This document shows positions 26,801-39,057 of a DNA stretch of 64,000 nucleotides, piece after piece (the stretch's first letter is position 1; every line of letters begins with the position of its first letter). A program made the position numbers and the translations under genes. The DNA comes from Diploscapter coronatus (Eukaryota; Nematoda; Chromadorea; Rhabditida; Rhabditidae). Where the stretch lies: NCBI GenBank assembly GCA_964036155.1, contig OZ038422.1:80933201-80997200 (forward strand). The letters are read 5' to 3'. The notes beneath the pieces were generated by a model. The model saw nothing but the letters and a program-made list of their open reading frames with translations, made no database searches and was not told the origin of the DNA.

Positions 26801-29800
26801 TAGGTCCACCGTACTGTTTTGAAGCTATTGATTTTCTAATTTGCAGTAGAAGTTCTTGTTTACCTGATAATCTCATGTTTTTTTTTCTAAAAAGTCATTT
26901 GAAGAATCTTTCTTACCTTTACACTCGCTGATGAACATTGCAATATCATTTATACGAAAGTCAAGTTCTCAATAATGCGTTTTTTTTTTGATAACTTTAG
27001 CATTATACACATCCCAAACTTGTTAAACTGCGTCTCATCAATTTTTCATGACGAAAAATTTCATCTAATATTGCATTCAGAAGTGCCAAAATAGCATTTA
27101 CCATTTACTCGTACTCAATTCATGCGTTTCTAGCAAATTTTCGCAATTCTTCCAAAGCGCTTAATAGATTTATTTCGTTTGGTCTTTACTAAAGTTGGTC
27201 AACTTCATTAGAAATTTTACAAGAGGACAGAATAGAGTTAATTTACAGAACAGGCCATAATTATAGCTCTAACTTGTCGATCTTTGCTAACTAAAATCAA
27301 ATAAATTGGTTGATATGCCATAAAGTTGATATTTTTGTGGTCGTCTATGTAAGGTGAATATAGAGCAGTCATTATTTTGCAATAAGATTTATCTTACGCA
27401 ATTGACGTCATAAAATATAACGGCAGTTAATATGCTGTTCCGAATTTTGGAAAAATCGTCAGCCTAATTATTCAATTTTCTCACAAAGTGTTTTGCATTT
27501 ATGATTCGTTAATAGCAATTTTTCAATGATTCAGTATTTTTGAGATTTAATTTGAAACAATTCCAGAAAATTTATTTTAGGTACTAACAAAGGTGATCTT
27601 CGCAAAGTATATCAACTAGAATTATCGCATTAACTAATCTGATGTCCCGAAGAGCCAAAAATGAATTTTTAAAACTTTTCTTGTGCTATTTTCACAGAAT
27701 AGGCTAAAACTAAACAATTTTCCAACAAAAAATAAACGGAGTCGTTTTCATGCCAGTTTGAATAGATGAGGCTATAACCATAATCCACTATGCATAATAA
27801 GCACTTGAAATGAACCACTCAATGAGATATCGCTGATATAATTTCACTCTATTTTGTACTAAGTCAAACACTTGTCAGAATTCTAATTTATTTAATCATC
27901 GTGGACTTGCGAGTTTTATGAAGGTTAACCTCGATGGACTTGAGTAAATAGCATTTCTTTCGAGATTTTTTTTTCGACCTATAAGATTTATAGAAATCAC
28001 AATAATTAGAGACGAATCCAACTTCTTATTATCTGTTTCCCGTGAATTACTGTCTTCTTTCCGCTGGGTCTATATATTTTAGTGCTATGCGTTGTTTCTT
28101 CCTGTAATCTGTTGCTTTCACGTGTTGCTCTCTGCCTTCCTGTCTGGTTTATGTTTGCCCCCTTTTCCTTTCCCTTCCCCCCTTTTCCATGCAGGTACTT
28201 CTCTCCTTCTCCTCCACTTCCAAATTCTACTGTTCATCTTCATTCTCCATGCTCTATTGCTCGATTGCATCATTCCTCTATTGTGGAGCATCTCCCAACT
28301 CAGTCCAGTTGCATTTGCAGTTCCTTTCACTTCTACACAGTCCGAGTTCTCCTCCATCCCTTCCTTCCTTCCCATTCTTTCTCTCCCCTTCTCTTCTTCT
28401 CCTAATTGCCTCAATTGGTATTATTGGTTTCCCCCTCCCCGTTTCATCTCCTTTCAGCAAAAGTGCCTTTGCTCTAAGCGTCTTTATGTTCCCTCGAAAA
28501 CTTCTTGCCTTCATTGTTTTATGAGGGCATTCTCATTCCATTGTTTTGCCGAAATCAATCAAGCACTTAATAACTGCCTTCCGTTTCAGCCCTCCCTCGA
28601 TTTGTCTCAGCACTACTTCCATCCCACCGAAGACGGTGCTCAATCTACAGCACCTCACCATCAGCAGTCCCAACCTGTCCAGGATCACTACCATTGGAGG
28701 AATGCATTCTGCTGCAAATGGTAAGCCCTCTTTCAAATTTTTCTGGCTTCTTGAAAAGTTCATCAACTTTGAAATTTGCCGCTAGTGATATATAATTTAG
28801 AAAGAGATGGATAGGAGGATAGGTATGACATCAAAATGATCTACCAATTTAGGCAACCGCTTTTTAAATAAAATTTTCATTTTCTAGTTGTACGCTAAGT
28901 TTTTCACGAGTCATATCGTAGAACTCGAAACGAACTTTACAAACTGAAAGTCATTGAATTAGACGAACGTCTCAAGCAATCCCTCGTTCCATTCCATTTC
29001 CATATTTCCAATACGTCCTTTCTTTCCGTCCCCCCCCTTTATTCCGTTTGCCCTATTAGGATAAAAGTTTGCCTTTGGATCGTAAACTGGTCCGCAATCA
29101 GCAGAGCGCAGCCCCGTTGCCCCGTTGTTACGAGTTTTGCTGCGTTAAAAGATTTGAATGGCGCAACAGCCGCAAATAGAAATTGGAAGGGGGAAGCGAA
29201 GGGAAATGCGCGATGGAAAGCAGAATAGCAGAGTGAGGAGATACAAAACAGGCAAATAGTGCAGTTCAAAGCAACACTGGAAAAGGGCAGCGTGATAAAT
29301 GGAAGAATGGAATAAGGCTAATGATGATAAAGCATAAGAGGGACATTTGAAAAGTGGCATCTTAAAATGAAGGTTTGATTTAGACTGATCTTGAACATAA
29401 TATTTTTAGAAACAAAGCCTATAATAAGGCTAGATACAAGCACTTTCTTGCGGCTGTGTGAGAACGTTGAATTGAGTAGTTAGAAATGGAGAAGAGGACG
29501 AGAATAGGGACGAATAGCGTGAAAAATCATTCAGACAATATATCTTGATTGGCAATGAACGAGCTTTCGGTCAATAAGCCAGTCATCATGCATAGATGTT
29601 CTGCTGCAGGAATTCTTGCATCGCCAGATATCATTTAGTTCTCTCTTTTAAAATTCGCAATAATTATTTCATAAATTTTCAGGTCACAACACTCTGCCAT
29701 TTGCCTATTCCACGAATAATTTTGCGGACGACTGCTTTACTCGGTCCGAATATTGTCGATATGTCGAACAAATGAGTCATCACAGTAATAATGACATTAG

Positions 29801-32800
29801 TAAGCTAAATTTTATCTTGTCTTCTTTCTTTAAAAATATTGCCTAGTTCTCTCACAAACTACAATGTACGAGAGTAACATTTTCTATGAAGACAAACTTG
29901 ACCTTATCTACGTTCATAATGAAGTTGATTGACAAATGAGATATTCAAAAATTTTAATTATCTTTTTTTATTTTTATGATTTCATTCTTTAAAATCTATT
30001 CCGGGAGATATATAAATTCCTCATCCAAAATTTGCGAAATTAGGAATTTATTCTGATCTTACATTACTAAATTTCTGGCACTTTATCATGATTTTGTCAT
30101 TTCCTCGCTCTAGATTTCGAATTCTTTCAAAACTACTCACAATATTTGAGAAGATGTTTATTTTTCCTGTTTACAGCGCGTCAACTTTTCTCTTTAGCAA
30201 GTGAGCTCTGAATGCTTATTGTTGTGATACTTTTGTCAATCTCCCTAAGCATGTCCGTTTATGATGGCCACACAGCATATGTTCCTCGTCTTTTGCAGCT
30301 CTCCTTGACCCTCTCCCTTCGCATCTCCTCCTTCCCTTCCCTTTTCCCTCTCCCCTTTCACACTCTCAACAACTCTGATCATCACTAGTCAGTTCTCTGT
30401 CATTCATTCATAGTCAGCATTCAACAGCAGTACAGTGCAGATTCCTCCTCTCTTCTGACAGCCCGTCTTCCTTTCAATCTTTCACATTCTCAGTCTCATT
30501 TTCCACTTCTCGATTCCTTTTGTTTCATTTCCCTGTGACTTCTAACTTCTGTCCAGCCAGTTCCGTTCCGTTCTCCTTCATTTTTGCTCTCTTTCGGCGC
30601 ATTTATCGCATTACTCGCATTGTTTTCTCATGCCTCAGAGTATTCTTTTAGAACATTTCTTCTAACACTTTTCACGAGTAAGAGTTCGACAGATCAGAGA
30701 AGTTCATTGCTATACAACGATTTGCAACATTCACACAATGACCATTGCTGTTTGATTCTGATTAACGATTTACCTTCTAGTCATTACTATTTTGTATGTC
30801 CGAATATTTGGTTCTTTCTTTTTGTTGAAACGAAAGTTATAGCAAGAGTAGATCTAATTCTTGTGTTCATTTTTATCAATCAATTTTTTCTCCATCTATA
30901 ATTATCACGAGTTGTTTTTACAGCGCTGGATTGTCATTTCAGGATTCTTAGATTATTTTTGAGTGGACAAATAGGGCGAAGAGCTGAGAATTGAGAGCCC
31001 TGAAATGAGAAGCGAGGAGTCAAAAAATCACTTGCTCATCTCATCTTTCCCTCATTTTGCACTATTTTCACGATCGAACGGCGTTCGTTTTTCGTTTTTT
31101 GCAGCCTCAGCATATTAATCGGTTGGATTGATGGGTTTCATAAGCCCTCTCGTTGATTTGCCTCATCCAGCTGTGTCTGTCGGGTCATTCCTTCCTTATC
31201 TTCTCATCCTCATTTTGTAATCAACCCATGTATCATGTCTTTCTCCCCGCGACAGTTGTGCTTTCCCGATCATTTTGCCTGCTGCTGCTTCATTTTTTGT
31301 CCTCCTTTCTTCCCCTGCCTTCCTGCCTGCCGGCCTGTGTTTCTGTTTCATCGTTTCATCTCTAGTACTCACATTCTCATTCTCATTACTCTTTCCCTCT
31401 GCTGTTGCTGCTGCAAGAACGTTTGCGTTCATTCACTCATTACTCGAGTCACTCTCGCTCAGCCAGCAATGAAGGCAGCGATTTCGATGCCCCTTGTCCT
31501 CGAGTATTCCCTGCCCAATCCAGGTATATCGCTTCGAGACCGGTCAATTTGACACTAACTGCTGACTGTAACGGATCGAGTCACATTTTCTGCCGCTCGA
31601 AATACCCACATCAAATAGGACAAAGACTAGTTGAACTATGATGGGGGACGGTTTGTGTGTGTTCTCTGCCTCTGCGTCCCAATGTGACTGTTCAGCTTCA
31701 TCCCTCTGCTTATTTTCCTCCCAGCTTCTTCTCCCTTCCCTCCACCTTTCTCTCCTCAGCTTTCTCTCCTAATCTGCTGTGCGATTTTCTGTTTTCTCGC
31801 ATTTTCGGCTGCGTTTCTTCGTGTATTTTCTTAGCTTCTCGACTACTTTCCTCTGATTGTTTCATGTTCCAACAAAATGCCGCAGCCATTTGAAATCAGA
31901 GCCTCGATTTCATTCCCCTTTCCGCCTCTCATCCCACTCCTCCTTCATTCAGTTTCCACTTTTCGGCTAAAGCTGTTTTTCCATCGCCGTTCGTGCCAAG
32001 TGTTCTTTTTCCAGCTGCTGTAAAATGTGATTAATCTGCCGCGTACCGCTTTTGTTTCATCTGCACTTCCCGCATTCATCCACTCATCTAGCCATTTCTA
32101 TTCTCGAATCTTCGAGTCATTTCAATTGCAAATCCATCAAATCAGTTAGTCTGCTTCAGTAGTTTGGAAGACAGAAATAAGAGAAATTCAGTATCAGATG
32201 AATCTGTAACTATTGGATCATGTATCAATGTGTTCTATTCCAGACTCGTGCACGGGCTTCAGCGACTCGTCTTCAGATCTGCTCGGTCGAGTCTTCCGTC
32301 CCGCACAGTTGCACTCAACTCGCGCGGCAAAACGATTCGAAAATTCCCTTCAACGAGTTCATCAAAGGTCAGTACGTTGAATTTTATTGTTTATTGAAAA
32401 TATTGAATGGTCTTCAATGCAACTCTAAAAACCGTATTCAAAATAATGGGGAAACAGTTTTTATCCATGGTGAGGGTATAAGTTTGAACTTGCGAAATTA
32501 ATATCTGGTTTCCAACTATTTCAAAATCACCATTTGATCTTTCGAATTCGAAATTTAGCGCGCTAATGTTACGTATAAGATATTCTTCGCTTATCAATTT
32601 ACCTCGTTCGAGACATTTAGCATTTTCTTCAACTAAAAAACGCGAAAAAAAGTTTCCAAAATTAAATTGTCTAATTCATCTTGTCACATTAACACCAAGA
32701 CAATTTAATTTGAAACCGATAATTATGTTCGAAATTTAATTAAGATTGCGTCTCCAAAAATAGAAAATAGTTGAACAGAAAGTATTATCTAATTAGAAAT

Positions 32801-34694
32801 CGTGTTGCAAAAATTCATATACTTCACAACATTTCATGATTTATGATTTTCAAACTTTATTATTTCTGATAATCTGAAAAATAAATTCCAAAGATCTAAA
32901 ATTCGAGAAGAAACAATAGATTTACTTGAGAGCTAGAGGGTCAACAATTTCGGCTTTTTTCTTGTTTGATTCTTGAACTCTTGGAAAATGCTTTGAGTTA
33001 CTACTATTCATGATTAATATTTATCATTCGAAGGCCCAATATAATTTAGATCCCAAAGTGCAGGAGCGGACCGTGGATTGCATATCCTGCAGACCTCCTC
33101 GTCGGCCTCCGACATGAAGACGCACCTATGCAGAGCCAGTATCCAACACAACAGCATCAATAGCAACAATAACAACCATCATAACAACGTCAACTTCCTT
33201 CGGGCCACCAAGAAGTTCTTCAAGAAGATCTACTCATCCGCAACCTTACCGAGGAAAACATCTGCACAGACCACACCCACACTTGAGAATGTGCAGAAGG
33301 CTTCTGAACAAATGCTTGAATTGAAGTGAGATTTTAATGTTTTAGGAGAAAAATGATTTATAATTGTAGTTTATTTCGTATACAGCGAGGCACAAATTTC
33401 ACAGCAATGTTAGATACTTGATTCGATTTACTTTATTTGTCTATACTTACCGAAACAATCTACCCGAAATATATCGCCATTTGAAATCACAATCAAATGA
33501 AGATAACATTCAAATTTTCTCTAGTTAGATTAATGAAAAGCGTCCGAACGAACGATATCGAATCTCAGTTATTGTTCAAAATTCTGCTCAATTATATTCT
33601 ACTTTTTCATAAATGAAACTCTTTATTTTTAGTTATAATTTTCAAATTTAGATGCGATCCTTTACCTTCTGCTGTTTCATCCAATGAGGAGGAATTTGGG
33701 TCTGATGATCATGAGAATCATAGAGATTTCGACAAAAACGCAAATCTGGATCTGAGTTGTGCAGACAGTGGATTGGATATGGAAGACAGGCACCAATTAT
33801 CTTTCTTTCAAACTCATGAATGTAATTCTATAGATCCTCTACACCTGACAGGTCGGGAGATTCCCTTCGAACTAAATCTGATACGAGTTATGATTGGCGG
33901 GTTAGAAATGAGCCTACAGATGAAAGTCGCAATTGGCTGGGATTATTCGATCAGCTGAAAAAGGAAATGGTAAGCCTCTTTATTTTGCACTTATCGATAG
34001 TCTGATCTTCATACCGACAAATTTAAAAAGCGCACCAAAATTCAAGAAAAAACCAATAGAGTGGCGATCAACTGCTTAGGACAGTTGTGATTTAGGGTGT
34101 GGTTGTTAGAATCCGTTAGAACCCATACACAGATAAACAAATATAAACAAATTAAATAAAATATTCCATCTTTTCAGTTTCATTCAATGTCAATTCCTGC
34201 CATGTTTCAGTAAATTTGGTTAATTCTATGTGGCCATGTTAGATTCATTCATGATTACAATTATTCCAAACTTTTGACCGCCACTGTAGATCGCCAAAAA
34301 TGCTCCTTTGAAGTTTACGATACAGTCTTTTGTGTATTTATCTTCATAAATATATCAGCGAAGATATTCCGTAAACTTTTTACATTGACTTTGATAAATC
34401 TCAATAATGTCGAATTTTATAGAGTAAAACCTTGTTGAAGATCAAGCTTTTGAAATGACATTGATGTTCACATATTTTACATATCAAATCGGCATTTCTT
34501 TGAGTATCCACTTGAGCAATTTTTAGATGGAAATGCGAGCTCGCGATGCTCAAATTCTGGCAGATTTGCACCACGTGGAGTCTCAACTGGCAAGTGTCCG
34601 GATGGCCACTCAGCAGACAGATTTGGAGCAGGGCGGTCAGTCCGCCAATGGCCATCACTCTGCTGTGCAACTCGTCGAGAGTATGCAGATATAA
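23872..34694 (+). CDS. 341-residue protein with C-terminal coiled coil, long introns
   Basis: Six exons whose phases all match: 23872–24056, 28590–28720, 33064–33325, 33652–33821, 33860–33969 and 34527–34694 (1026 nt). The first ATG directly follows an acceptor (TTTTCAG|G), so a non-coding 5' exon exists upstream. The N-terminus (MAESSGGNWYKSRFAYRSVAF) leads into a Lys/Glu-rich helix. A Ser/Thr-rich segment follows, then an Asn/His-rich patch, a basic KKFFKKIYSS stretch and an acidic region. The C-terminus carries a heptad-like helix around LFDQLKKEM and DAQILADLHHVESQLASVR. That helix weakly recalls LURAP/FAM89 leucine-repeat adaptors, but I would not assign the family. The 38-nt intron 33822–33859 is my solution to a frame change there and is the weakest joint. 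Introns of 4–4.5 kb separate the first three exons. Confidence 0.6.
24057..28589. other. Large intron of coiled-coil gene
   Basis: Apart from the possible alternative exon at 25035–25165, I see no coding exon. The region from 24,600 to 26,050 is pyrimidine-rich; 26,100–28,000 is AT-rich with no structure that I can recognise. Confidence 0.45.
25035..25165 (+). CDS. Possible alternative first exon with CCCFCC cluster
   Basis: An ATG follows a TCAG acceptor-like site, and the frame ends at GAG AA|GTACG with phase 2. That is the phase required by the exon at 28590. It encodes 43 residues containing PRCCCFCCRQSD, a cysteine cluster of the kind often palmitoylated, and then a basic stretch. If used, it would give a membrane-attached isoform of the 341-residue protein. 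Phase match by chance is one in three, so the support is modest. Confidence 0.35.
31469..31523 (+). CDS. Possible alternative first exon (short)
   Basis: ATG at 31469, 18 codons (MKAAISMPLVLEYSLPNP), ending at CCA G|GTATA in phase 1. That phase joins directly to the exon at 33064. It lies in a pyrimidine-rich region, and its coding nature rests on phase and a good donor only. Confidence 0.25.
32220..32367 (+). CDS. Possible alternative first exon
   Basis: ATG at 32220 opens a 49-codon frame ending at ATC AAA G|GTCAG, phase 1, which joins the exon at 33064 in frame. Base composition here is more GC-rich than the surroundings, and 32243–32367 is open in all three frames. A TTCCAG acceptor-like site at 32242 means it could also be an internal exon. 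Confidence 0.35.
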
Positions 34695-35270
34695 CCATAA
34701 TATAGATAATATATTCGACCCTTCCAAGTAGTATTCCACTTAGTTCATAGACCCGGTTCCGCGCCCTCTTTTATCTGATCTTCAATGTCCATTTATTCGA
34801 CCCCCTCTTCATCGCTCCTATCATCAATTTATTATTCCATTTCGATTCCAAAACGGGTATATCGTTCTGTCATTTGTCCATCGGCCCTCCACCCGAAGAA
34901 CCGATGCATCAACCTAAAAGCACCGAGCTGGAGTGGGAAGTGGCTCTGCTCGGGCTTCATCAACTGCATTGCAATATGCAGCTTCCACTCTCCCATTCTC
35001 CCACTCCATCATTTCACTTCTCAGGCCCTTTTCTTTTATCCCGTCGTTTTCTTATCATTCAATCATTTTATCCGTGTTTCTGTCATTCTGTCATTTACAA
35101 TCAGTCTCTTCTGCCGACTTTTCGCATCCAGAAAAGAAGTGCTTTCCAGAGACAAATCATGCAATTTTATGGATTCTTTGTATAATCTAATCATAAAAAT
35201 ATCATATGGTGATATTTCGAATAAACGTTTCAGATAAGTATAATTGAATAAATTGCCAATGAATTATTTA

Positions 35271-38193
35271 TTACTGGCAGCTAATCTGCTTTGTAGTGAT
35301 CATTCTCCTTCGAGCTGTTTCTTCAGCTTCTCGAGCTGACCTTCCCATTACATTCATAGGAATTTCATTGTCGAATCTCGCAGTTTGAAGCTGAAACAAA
35401 TCGATTCAAAGAATACGGCATTTTTGGTTTATTTCACCGACCTGTTGCCTAATTTCGGCACTTCGCTTCGCTTTTAATTTCCATCTGATATAGTAAATTA
35501 GCACCATCGATAACGTTCTAAAAATTCAAAATATAATGAATTCGATGTTATGATAGATGTGGATAGACTAAGGAATAATAGCTCTATCATTTTACGGAAA
35601 TAATGACACCTACTCGGTAGTGAGTTTGTTTTCGACAAGATACTGGTTAACTCCGACTCCATGCAAACCATGTTCTCGTAAATCAGCTCCAATAAGCTCT
35701 TCATATTTGGTCAATCTCAACCCAAGCGGACTCTTCTGCAGACTGACCATCAGCACGAGGATGGCGAAAGCAGACCAGGCAGAGATTGCCAAAATTGCCA
35801 GTAGCTGTTTGCCAAGCAGCGAGAATCCGCCTCCATACAGCAAGCCATTCTGACCCCGGGTTACTTCGTCCTTACAAACAAATTGTCTCGAAGATCTTCA
35901 GCAAATTCACTTACATTGAACTCGTCGATTCTGGCAAATATACCCGCGCTTAGCATTCCGAAACATCCTGCTATGAAATGCACTGGAATAACACCCACAG
36001 GATCATCGACCTGAAACTCGATAATGAAAGTTGGAATAATTTTGACATTTTATTCCGTGATTGCCCTATGAAAATTTATCTTGAATTTTTTATGAAATTT
36101 CCAAAAATACTTACTTCAGCCCATTCGAGAAGGAAATGTGTTGAAATCGATAATGAAGCCCCGATGAAGCCAACGACTACGGAACAGAGTGGCGACAAGC
36201 AGGGACAACAAGCTAAAGATGAATTTAAGCCCCTTTTATTTATCGCCCTATTTGTAAAATGAGTACAAGCCATATAAGGCTAGAGAATAGGGCAATTAAG
36301 AGTGAATATGGTCTCTGGTCATCAGAGAATAGCGATTAGATTATTTGAGAAAGATGAGCCTACCCTGCTTTATTTCCTAACCTTGTATGGCTCGTACGGA
36401 TTTTAAAAACGATCATGTTTACAACAGAATAATGGTTACATAGGGTGATAAATACCAGGGGCCATGAATTTGGCTGAGAATAAGTTGATAAATTATTACC
36501 AGTGCTTGAAACGAGACTAGCCAAAAACCCATCAATAACTATTTCGATTTTGACTTTCTTCTCGACGATGTGAGATACTACTAGAGACGCAACTCCTCCT
36601 CCTGTCGAGCACATCACTGTTGAAACTGCTGATCTGTTAGTGAATTTCTAGTGCTAGATCATAGGTTTATGTGATCTAACTTCGTAGCAAGCTGATATTT
36701 TCCATATGAAACTCCATAGGTCGATGAAGTATTCGATGCAAACCAGCCTGTCCATAACATAAATGTGCCCAATAGAGCCTAGAATGAGAAGTCATTCGTA
36801 TTTCCAGATAATTTATTTTTATTGTATAATGCATAATGATTTTCTTAACTCGCAATATTTATCTCTATCCTTACTTTATTTGGGTTGCTCATAGTTTTGG
36901 TCCGTTTCTTTCCGAAACGATTTTGTCTCGGACGAAGATAGAGGGTTGAAACAAGAGCGGTTGTTCCTCCAACAAGGTGAACCTAAAAACGGCAGTTACT
37001 AAATGACGGAGGTCTTAACTATGAGATGATAGAGGGTATTTAAAACAAAAAAAAACTGATGGAGAGTCTCCTAGTTAAGCCCTCCGTCAGTTGTTGTTTC
37101 TAAAAAAATATATAAATTACTAGCTGAATGCCTATCAAAATAATTAGAAAGTTATGCTTACCGCAGAGCATCCGCCCCAATCAATTGTCCCATTTATGTA
37201 CAGTATGCCATCCTCGGCCCAGACCCAATGGGCTGGAATCGCATGGATGAAAGGCATTACGAATGACATGACTATGTAACTCCGAAGGTGCACTCGCTCT
37301 GTTGTACCCGCTAATTTTTCTTTCTATAATTCTGATGATTCTGCTGAAATTGTTCTTACAAGACATAATAGCAGTGCACATTGTGCAAAATGACAATTGA
37401 TAGATGAAAGAAGCGTAGGACCAGCCCTTCTGAAATTATTGCGTTATCATTTGTCCAAATTTTTGGATAATAGAAAATTATTAGTATTATTTTTTCATTA
37501 TATTCAATTTCATAATAATTCCGAAGTTTATTTCAAGAGCTCACGATTTTCTCGTCTTCATCATACTCTTCCCTTTCTGGATCGAAGAAGAACGACCCAA
37601 CTCCAACATAGGGGTTACTGAAGTTGGAATTTCCAAATGACAACCCGAATCCAAACATCCAATAGGCTAAGCCTAATACGACAACAACTTTAGTCTCTTC
37701 ATTTTCATTTTTCATTTACCTCCAAAAATGACATCGATGCAATTCTTGACCATGATATTTATTTCATCCTTCACGGACGCCCGTCCACTTTCTAGAAGTC
37801 CAAATCCACTCGTCATCGTGAAGATCGTGAACGCCGAACTGACCAGCCAGACTGCGTCATCCTGAATGAAAATTCTTGCAGCGTAGACGGATGAGCAAAA
37901 TTCGGAATCTACTAATTGGAATTTCAATTCAAAAAGGATAATCTTGCAATGGGTCTGGTAAAATTTGGAAGTTGCACTCAACATTTGGCACAACTTGTAT
38001 ACTTGTACACTAAAAAGTGCTAACTAATATCTACCTGCATTCCTTGACTGGACCAATTGCTCAACATATGGGTATTTCCAGGAACGTGATGCTTTGTCTT
38101 GTCATAGATGTCCTCCATCGAAGAGGCTGTGGATGCCTCGACAGACAGACTCGTATGCAGGGAGAATAAAATGAATGCGATGAAGCAGTGCAT
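35271..38193 (-). CDS. amt: Ammonium transporter (AMT/MEP/Rh superfamily, AMT type)
   Basis: About 13 exons on the minus strand, from an ATG at 38193 (MHCFIAFILFSLHTSL, a signal-like hydrophobic start) to a TAA at 35271–35273. Family landmarks appear in order. The first is FTMTSGFGLLESG and KDEINIMVKNCIDVIFGG. SSGTTERVHLRSYIV follows, ending in AHWVW. The first pore histidine is in VHLVGGTTAL, preceded by DWGGCSA. The domain around LLGTFMLWTGWFASN is next, then VDDPVGVIPVHFIAGCFGM with the second pore histidine, and the tail KYEELIGADLREHG. The protein moves ammonium/ammonia across a membrane; eleven membrane helices are expected. The C-terminus is extended by a basic, Arg/Lys-rich tail. Its start faces the ALDH gene across 864 bp, a shared upstream region. 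Confidence 0.92.
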
Positions 38194-39057
38194 TAGAAAT
38201 AATTGTGGAGGACAAGGAAAGCTATCAGAAAAACATTAAAAGGGAAATTATTCAATCCCCTCAGCATGGGAATGGAACATCTCATCCCTTCTTTTCTGCT
38301 TCAGCTTCTCCTTTATCTATAGAGCTTCATTCCCTGCTCAATCTCTGCAGTCACTCCCTTCTTTTCAATCTCATTCCCCATTCCCTTTCTTATCACCTAG
38401 GAGATATCTAAGTCGATGCTATCATTATCATTTCAATGCTCTCGTTGTTTATCTCTAAATATTTTTCTGCCCGAAATAATAAAGCCACTACAATTTGTTT
38501 ACAAGAATTAAATAATCCAATGAACTGAAATACTTTTATCTAGGAAGGAAACGCGAACAATATTTTGAAAATTTTTATTGAGAAAATACAAAAATTGACC
38601 AGGTGTAAAAACGAATGTTCGAATCTAAAAGAACGCATAGTAAATTAAAAATTCTCTAATAATCAATAAGAAACAGCCTACTTTTCGGAAAAAAATGCAT
38701 CATTAATGCGTGAAGAAATTATTGCAAAAATATAGTGTAAAAAATAATATTTACAGACAAATGAATTACAAAAATTGCTTCATTAATGTCAATTTTATTT
38801 GAAAATAATACGTAAAATACTTATCATTTCAAAGATCTGATCGTTCAGTATATGGAATGCAGAATCTGGTCTCTATTATTTGTCTTCTCCTGCACAGTCC
38901 ATTCTCCAAAGGCAACCTGAATTGATCGATTCCTTTTCAGTTCACTTGACCATTCTCTTTCTATCTTTTTCCTTCTTTCTCTTCGTTTCCATTTGATTGT
39001 CAAAATCAAACCAACAACATACTCAATCTAAAAGTATTCGCTAAAAATTCGATCAGA
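38194..39057. other. Shared upstream region of divergent amt and ALDH genes
   Basis: AT-rich 864 bp between the two start codons. It should hold both promoters. I see no clear TATA box or conserved operator. Confidence 0.5.

Larger units (their letters stand above)
28721..33063. other. Second large intron of coiled-coil gene
   Basis: Contains the possible alternative first exons at 31469–31523 and 32220–32367. A pyrimidine-rich block at about 30,240–30,600 and 31,150–32,100 may be promoter DNA. Nothing else is supported. Confidence 0.45.

Noticed and set aside
28082..28724. Overlapping frames of about 100–210 codons in three frames
   Set aside because: Only the last 131 nt (28590–28720) fits as an exon by phase; the rest is pyrimidine-rich intron.
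34527..34694. Assignment of the coiled-coil protein to the LURAP/FAM89 family
   Set aside because: Similarity is limited to a short leucine/acidic helix and could be chance among coiled coils.
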